In this document: positions 59,601 through 64,000 of the stretch, piece after piece | Numbering within the stretch: the first letter of the stretch is position 1 | How the letters are laid out: each line of letters begins with the position of its first letter | Assembly: GCA_965261955.1 (NCBI GenBank) | Contig: CBDHEM010000044.1 | Coordinates: 1-64,000 of the forward strand | Direction: 5' to 3' | DNA: 64,000 nt | Source of the DNA: JABAAI01 sp965261955 | Lineage (GTDB): Bacteria > Spirochaetota > Leptospiria > Leptospirales > Leptonemataceae | Notes under the pieces: generated by a model | Told to the model about the DNA's origin: nothing | The model's database searches: none | What the model saw: the letters and a program-made list of their open reading frames with translations, nothing else | Made by a program: the position numbers and the translations under genes

Positions 59601-62600
59601 TTCCAGTGTGAACCCCTCCTCCCCCCCCCAACCCACAAAAAAAAAAAGACATATGATTTCAAATATCACAGATGGTCTCGTCTAAGCCCTTACTGCTGTT
59701 TCTGGAAGCTCATAACTGAGAAAGGCTGCATAAGCACATACATATGCACACCGGAAACCATGCTGAATTCCTTGGGCCTTGAGAAGGAGACTCCTGGATG
59801 GATTTCTATGTTGTATACATAGCTACAGTATAGCGATACACTGATGTTTGCTTACAACAAATGAGGTAATTCTTATACCAAACTGCAGCTTAATGTATCT
59901 GCATTCTAATGAAAATAGATATGGTGGCAAATAAAACGTTATAAAAACTACAAATTAAGTCTGTGGTCAGAGGCCACTCTAACTCATCCTTAAAGCAGCT
60001 ACGACACTGGTGTCGAGTCTATACTTCAGGAAGTACTGTAATGGGATTCATTAAGTACAGACCCAATGTACCAACCAATCACAGTAGATGTGCAAAAGTT
60101 TGTAGCTCGCCTATTGCTTTCAAGTGGGCTAATACAAGCATGCTGCACATGAGCTACCACAAGCACGCTACACTGGGTTACCACAAGCACGCTGCACATG
60201 GGCTACCACAAGCACGCTACACTGGGTTACCACAAGCACGCTGCACATGGGCTACCACAAGCACGCTGCAAATGGGCTACCACCAAGTATGCTGTACATA
60301 GGTTACCACAAGCACGCTGCACATGGGCTACCATAAGCACGCTGCACATGGGCTATCACAAGCACGCTGCACATGGGCTACCACAAGCACGCTACACTGG
60401 GTTACCACAAGCACGCTGCACATGGGCTACCACAAGCATGCTGGAAATGGGCTACCACCAAGTATGCTGTACATAGGTTACCACAAGCACGCTGCACATG
60501 GGCTACCATAAGCACGCTGCACATGGGCCACCATAAGCACGCTGCACATGGGCTATCACAAGCACGCTGCACATGGGCTACCACAAGCACGCTGCACATG
60601 GGCTATCACAAGCACGCTCCACATGGGATACCACAAGCACGCTGCACATGGGTTACCACAAGCACGCTGCACATGAGCTACCACAAGCACGCTGCACATG
60701 GGCTATCACAAGCACGCTGCACATGGGATACCACAAGCACGCTGCACATGGGCATATCACAAGCACACTGCACATGGGCTATCACAAGCACGCTGCACAT
60801 GGGCTACCACAAGCACGCTGCACATGGCATATCACAAGCACGCTGGACATGGGCTACCACAAGCATGCTGCACATGGGCTATCACAAGCACGCTGCACAT
60901 GGGCTACCACAAGCATGCTGCACATGGGTTACCACAAGCATACTGCACATGAGCTACCACAAGCACGCTGGACATGGGTTACCACAAGCATGCTGGTGTG
61001 AGTGGAGTACATTATTCTATTGTTGATTGTCGTGAGATGGAAGCTTGTGGCAACTAAACAGCAGCTACAAGCCTGGGGAGGAGCCACAGGAAATACTGCA
61101 ATCACCAACATAGAGTGCTACGATTGGAAAGGTCAGACAGAGGTCACTTGGATTTATAGCAACTACTTTTCAAGATTCTATTAAGTATAAGGACAGTGCA
61201 CAATAGCTCTTCAACTGTAACAATAATTAGCTGTGGACTTACCGCTGCTGACTTGATGTGAGGAGCCAGAGCACATTCACTGGCAAACACAGTGAGAATA
61301 CAGATACCAGCAATAGGGGAGATTACTACAAGAGGGGGGGGGGAGAGGGGAGATGTTACATGTCCAAATTGAAGTTATGAGTATATGAGTAGAACAAAGT
61401 CATGCACAAAGTCCACACAAACACAACCTTGAAGGAGGTAGAAATGTTACCAGAGAATTGGCATTAGCTGTCAAAGTCCATTATCACCAAATACATCTAG
61501 CCTAACACATCCACCCCCTCACCATATGCATGGCAATCATCACCGCCAAGCTTTTAATACCATTCAATGTCCAAATCATCACATACTTTGACAGCCAACA
61601 CTTGCGGCTCAACAGTAATGCCACCTTACAAACCAGGCTTCTTATATACATACTACAATACAGTGATAAACTTAACTAAAACTGTTAACAATTTCAATTA
61701 AAAAAACACATGAAAGTCAGCCCAACCCGACACATGACTGGGTAAAGGTTCAAACAAAAGGTTATACCACTCTGTGTCTTACACCTCTAGTAATGACGTT
61801 CAAACATTGAAGGCAAGTGAATACTGCTATGCCAGCAAATACTGCTATGCCAGCGAATACTGCTATGCCAGCAAATACTGCTATGCCAGCGAATACTACT
61901 ATGCCAGTGAATGTTGCTAAGCCAGTGAATACTGCTGTGCCAGCAAATACTGCTATGGCAGTGAATGTTGCTAAGCCAGTGAATACTGCTATGCCAGCAA
62001 ATACTGCTATGCCAGTGAATGTTGCTAAGCCAGTGAATACTGCTATGCCAGCAAATACTGCTATGGCAGTGAATGTTGCTAAGCCAGTGAATACTGCTAT
62101 GCCAGCAAATACTGCTATTCCAGTGAATGTTGCTAAGCCAGTGAATACTGCTATGCCAGCAAATACTGCTATGCCAGCAAATACTGCTATGCCAATGTTC
62201 CTGACCAGTTTTGAGACAGAAATGCACATATGGAAATATGGCTGAGAGTAAATTGCTTTGACTTGTGTAGGAGTAGCTACTTTACTTAAAGATAAAACAC
62301 TAAGAATGTTGTCATAAGGAGAGTGATGTCACAAGGAGAGTGATGTCACAAGGAGAGTGATGTCATAAGGCTGTACATGTTATCAGAATTGTCCAGATTT
62401 TTATTTTATTGTTCTAGATATTTGCCACGCCTCAACTACTGCCCAGGCAAAAAAACATAGACATTGCCCTGGCCATAACTTTAGTAAGGACAAGCTGAAT
62501 GACTAACCATATACTGATTTGAAATGTGATTTGTAGATGTCTTCTTTCCGATTGTGAGATGTGATGTAGTCGAGAATTATATATTCCTAGTAAAGGAGAG

Positions 62601-63423
62601 TAGTCCATAACTATTTTCTACGTCCGACCGTCAGTATTCAAGATTCCAAATTAGCAAACTTAACAAAAGAAAGAAGATGAGGTTTCAGGTATTGAGCCCT
62701 TGTGTACTCGACAAAAAAAAAAAATTCTGAGGTTAGTTACTGAATAATTATCCATATCCAAACTCGTGGTTATATAGAGTACGAATCGAGCTATCTAACA
62801 ATATATAAGTCTAACTGGAATATTATCCATATCCAAACTCGTGGTTATATAGAGTAAGAATCGAGCTATCTAACAATATATAAGTCTGCCTGGAATATTC
62901 TCCATATCCAAACTCGTGGTTTTATAGAGTAGGAATTGAGCTATTAATAATATATAAGTCTGACTGGAATATTATCCATATCCAAACTCGTGGTTATATA
63001 GAGTAGGAATCGAGCTATCTAACAATATATAAGTCTGACTGGAATATTATCCATATCCAAACTCGTGGTTTTATAGAGTAGGACTTGAGTAATCTAACAA
63101 TATATAAGTCTGACTGGAATATTATCCATATCCAAACTCGTGGTTTTATAGAGTAGGACTTGAGCAATCTAACAATATATAAATCTAACATCGCTCGATT
63201 TTCTATGTATCATTAAATGGGAGCACCATATAAGGAGCTTGCAAATGGTGAGATAGTTTGCTACACTTCTAGCAATGAAACATATCATTAACTAACCATT
63301 GCCAAAGATAGAGGAGGCCAGGACGGCAGCAGAGGTTTGAAGCACTATATCATAGTTGCAATTTGAGATCTTGCACACTGTCGGGATCACCAACGGGAAG
63401 ATGATACCCATAGTACCAAAAGC
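56489..63423 (-). CDS. NhaC-like Na+/H+ antiporter family membrane protein, C-terminal part (3 exons; 5' end off window)
   Basis: Three minus-strand exons (63423-63297, 61325-61243, 56668-56489) join in frame (phases 1 and 0) to 129 residues ending in a stop. The product starts AFGTMGIIFPLVIPTV, continues to SAAVLASSIFGNVISPIAGI, then CALAPHIKSAALYSVIIAVV, GALPVGAGWYPWYVAWFIMA and ends SKPLLKRM. It is very hydrophobic, with about four membrane segments. The pattern G-T-M-x-I-x-x-P, then A-V-L-x-x-x-x-F-G-(D/N)-x-x-S-P-I, then an H-(V/I)-x-(T/S) near the next helix is the order seen in NhaC-family antiporters, which exchange Na+ for H+ across membranes. In that family SPI is usually followed by S-D-T-T; here it is A-G-I-C, so the usual Asp is absent. 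Transport activity is therefore uncertain. The upstream half of the protein lies beyond position 64000, or in exons I could not see in 63,424-64,000. Confidence 0.75.
56815..57200 (+). repeat. Diverged interspersed repeat, family E, copy 1 (two 18-bp units)
   Basis: Contains two units of AATACTGCTATGCCAG(GA), then TTCCTGACCAGTTTTGAGAC, ATATGGCTGAGAGTGAATTG, AGATATTTGCCAAGCAAAAA and GATGTGATGCAGTCGAGAAT. The same blocks in the same order flank the large 18-bp minisatellite at 61.8 kb. Confidence 0.75.
57300..58090 (+). repeat. Diverged interspersed repeat, family B, copy 4
   Basis: Ordered matches to 42,281-43,390: TTATCAGAGTACTAATGGAA, GGACAAGAATCTG, TTTACTGTTTCCAGTACG, GCATGCATCAGTTATG, GGAGAGAGAGTGGCAGTA, ATCCAATGCCAGATTG, AAGATGACCATTTCC and GGGCTCGCTTTGCTCGC. 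It lies within the last intron of the NhaC-like gene. Confidence 0.55.
58135..58440 (+). repeat. ~70-bp tandem repeat with embedded (GCT/GAT)n, about 5 copies
   Basis: Each unit joins AAAGTTGAAAAAGGCTATGT, TATAATGTATTGCTGCTG and a variable run of GAT and GCT triplets. Intronic. Confidence 0.9.
58682..59438. mobile_element. TTAA-type foldback element, copy 3, both arms present
   Basis: A copy of about 0.75 kb in which both arms are complete. The left arm begins near GGGGGGAATACACCATTACT and the right end reads AATGGTATAGTCCCCCTCCC followed by CTTAA, the expected terminal TTAA. The two arms are near-perfect inverted repeats through almost the whole element (for example TACCAGCTTGTTGCTTATTG near 58771 and its complement near 59309), with the axis near 59,060. 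A transcript would form a hairpin of more than 300 bp. It sits in the last intron of the NhaC-like gene. The left TTAA is degraded to TTAG, and the right arm contains a run of G beginning near 59355. Confidence 0.88.
59690..59960 (+). repeat. Diverged interspersed repeat, family A, copy at 59.7 kb
   Basis: GGAGACTCCTGGATGGATTT, GATGTTTGCTTACAACAAAT and AATTCTTATACCAAACT match the copies at 35.4 and 52.6 kb in order. Intronic. Confidence 0.5.
59990..61180 (+). repeat. Diverged interspersed repeat, family D, copy 2 (split by a minisatellite)
   Basis: The left part (TTCAGGAAGTACTGTAATGG, GATTCATTAAGTACA) and the right part (GGGGAGGAGCCACAGGAAA, GGTCAGACAGAGGTCACTTG) match 39,980-40,275. Between them lies the 25-bp array. 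Confidence 0.5.
60128..60996 (+). repeat. 25-bp minisatellite, about 35 copies
   Basis: Units of CTACCACAAGCACGCTGCAC plus ATGGG, with variants CTATCAC, GTTACCAC, and a shortened unit lacking two bases (CTACACTGGG). A ~175-bp block is duplicated (about 60,190-60,330 and 60,365-60,510, both containing ACCAAGTATGCTGTACATAG). Open frames of up to 217 codons pass through it; since 25 is not a multiple of three, each frame reads a 25-residue super-repeat. Intronic, not coding. Confidence 0.96.
61243..61325 (-). CDS. NhaC-like gene, internal exon 2 of the visible part
   Basis: 83 bp. The acceptor is a pyrimidine tract ending CTCTTGTAG; the donor is CAGCAGCG followed by GTAAGT. Only the frame that continues exon 1 is open; the other two frames have stops. 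It encodes ISPIAGICILTVFASECALA then PHIKSAA. It sits between two minisatellite-filled introns. Confidence 0.8.
61795..62600 (+). repeat. Diverged interspersed repeat, family E, copy 2 (expanded)
   Basis: Same flanks as the copy at 56.8 kb (TTCCTGACCAGTTTTGAGAC near 62199; AGATATTTGCCACGC near 62417; GATGTGATGTAGTCGAGAAT near 62560), but with about 21 instead of 2 units of the 18-bp repeat. A 17-bp repeat (AGGAGAGTGATGTCACA, 3-4 copies, 62311-62368) is also specific to this copy. Confidence 0.75.
61816..62195 (+). repeat. 18-bp minisatellite, about 21 copies
   Basis: Units of AATACTGCTATGCCAGCA alternate with GAATGTTGCTAAGCCAGT types, giving a 72-bp higher-order pattern in the middle. The length is a multiple of three, so frames of 142-155 codons stay open on both strands; they are not called as genes. 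It lies within the NhaC-like intron. Confidence 0.95.
62747..63190 (+). repeat. 75-bp tandem repeat, 6 copies
   Basis: Units begin TCCATATCCAAACTCGTGGT at 62751, 62826, 62901, 62975, 63050 and 63125, so the period is 75 (once 74). The copies are highly alike. The array ends 107 bp from the donor site of the exon at 63297. Confidence 0.96.
63297..63423 (-). CDS. NhaC-like gene, internal exon 1 of the visible part
   Basis: 127 bp, 42 codons plus one base. The acceptor on the minus strand is TTTTGTGCCCACCAG followed by GCTTTTGG; the donor is GGCAATG followed by GTTAGT. It encodes AFGTMGIIFPLVIPTVCKIS through SAAVLASSIFGN. The last base (G) pairs with TA of the next exon to make Val. Confidence 0.78.
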
Positions 63424-64000
63424 CTGGTGGGCACAAAAAGATAAGGTAAATATTAAGCAAGAGGTTACACCAATGGCCTAAGGAGCGGTGCACAACACAT
63501 GGTACATAAATCATTCCGTTACCAAGCAATTAAGCTAGATATTATCAAAGGGGAGAGCAGCTACCTAGCTTTAGTAACAGAAGAGTACACTAGATAATTA
63601 GATGCCTAGATGCCGTAGTTAAAAGGTCCACAAGGCTTTGTACTCGGCAACTACTGTAGCTAGTTATAAGCTTCCTAATCCAGCCCATTTAAAAGCTATA
63701 ACTGGCCAACTTGTGCTTTGAAAAATGAACTAAGCTTCAATGGGATGGCAAATCAACTCACTTAGAGACTCATTTAAAGTAACTTATGTTTACCCGGGTA
63801 TCTATGGTCCTCTCCTTATAACTACGCTGTAATGTATATCATAGAAATGTAGAACTAGGTTAGGTTAGGTGACCAAACTTTTACCAATACGGGAAAACAA
63901 ATAAACAAATAATTTAAAGATTACTAAAGTACACTAGTCCTCCCGATAGTGGATTCACCCACTTTTTTAAATGGCAGACCCAAAATGCCAAAACACCAAA
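63424..64000. other. Probable intron upstream of the first visible NhaC-like exon
   Basis: I find no further minus-strand exon with acceptor and donor in this stretch; it is presumably intron. GGTTAGGTTAGG near 63858 is too short to be telomeric. Confidence 0.45.

Noticed and set aside
60128..61026. 217-codon His/Cys/Trp-rich frame as a metal-binding repeat protein
   Set aside because: It lies inside a 25-bp minisatellite within an intron of the opposite-strand gene. The composition reflects the repeat.
63855..63870. TTAGG-like telomeric repeat
   Set aside because: Only two or three short units (GGTTAGGTTAGG); not an array.

Overview
This is eukaryotic nuclear DNA, AT-rich and dominated by satellites, minisatellites and old transposon debris. 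No operons, Shine-Dalgarno sites, CRISPR arrays, rRNA or tRNA genes were seen. The one confident gene has large introns with consensus GT-AG splice sites. An early-branching animal, most plausibly a sponge, is my best guess. That rests on general genome style (many short minisatellites, AGCTAG- and TGCATG-rich intergenic DNA, small palindromic elements), not on a marker gene, and should be treated as weak inference.

Layout. (1) 1-4975: an array of about 80 copies of a ~62 bp satellite with higher-order structure. (2) 4976-31196: a 26 kb array of an unrelated ~255 bp satellite. It runs in one orientation to 15186 and in the opposite orientation afterwards, with the switch at a small exact palindrome. 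Its left arm carries two copies of a truncated, palindromic TTAA-type mobile element that were duplicated together with the surrounding satellite (5.24 kb period). Its right part, from about 16.85 kb, is a diverged subfamily with 3-mer and ~8-mer higher-order periods. (3) 31.2-56.4 kb: decayed non-satellite DNA holding a broken coiled-coil pseudogene (31.7-33.2 kb), a broken OTU-type cysteine protease pseudogene (39.5-39.8 kb), several families of diverged interspersed repeats, and about ten minisatellites with units of 15, 19, ~21, 27, ~50, 51, 64 and other lengths. (4) 56.4-64 kb: the 3' end of a real multi-exon gene on the minus strand. Its three exons (63423-63297, 61325-61243, 56668-56489) splice in frame to a 129-residue C-terminal part of a polytopic membrane protein resembling the NhaC Na+/H+ antiporter family. 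The 5' part lies beyond the right edge. The introns hold a full-length TTAA foldback element, four minisatellite or tandem blocks and several interspersed repeats. Two exon-like relics of a decayed paralogue lie at 52.35-52.46 and about 49.85-49.92 kb.

Most longer open frames here are not genes. Satellite frames are unconserved by-products of AT-rich repeats. The longest ones (up to 349 codons) exist because the minisatellite unit length is a multiple of three, which leaves several frames open on both strands. The best-supported new observations are the satellite strand switch, the duplicated TTAA foldback insertion, the NhaC-like gene with an altered core motif, and the minisatellites that appear to have grown inside an older dispersed repeat.
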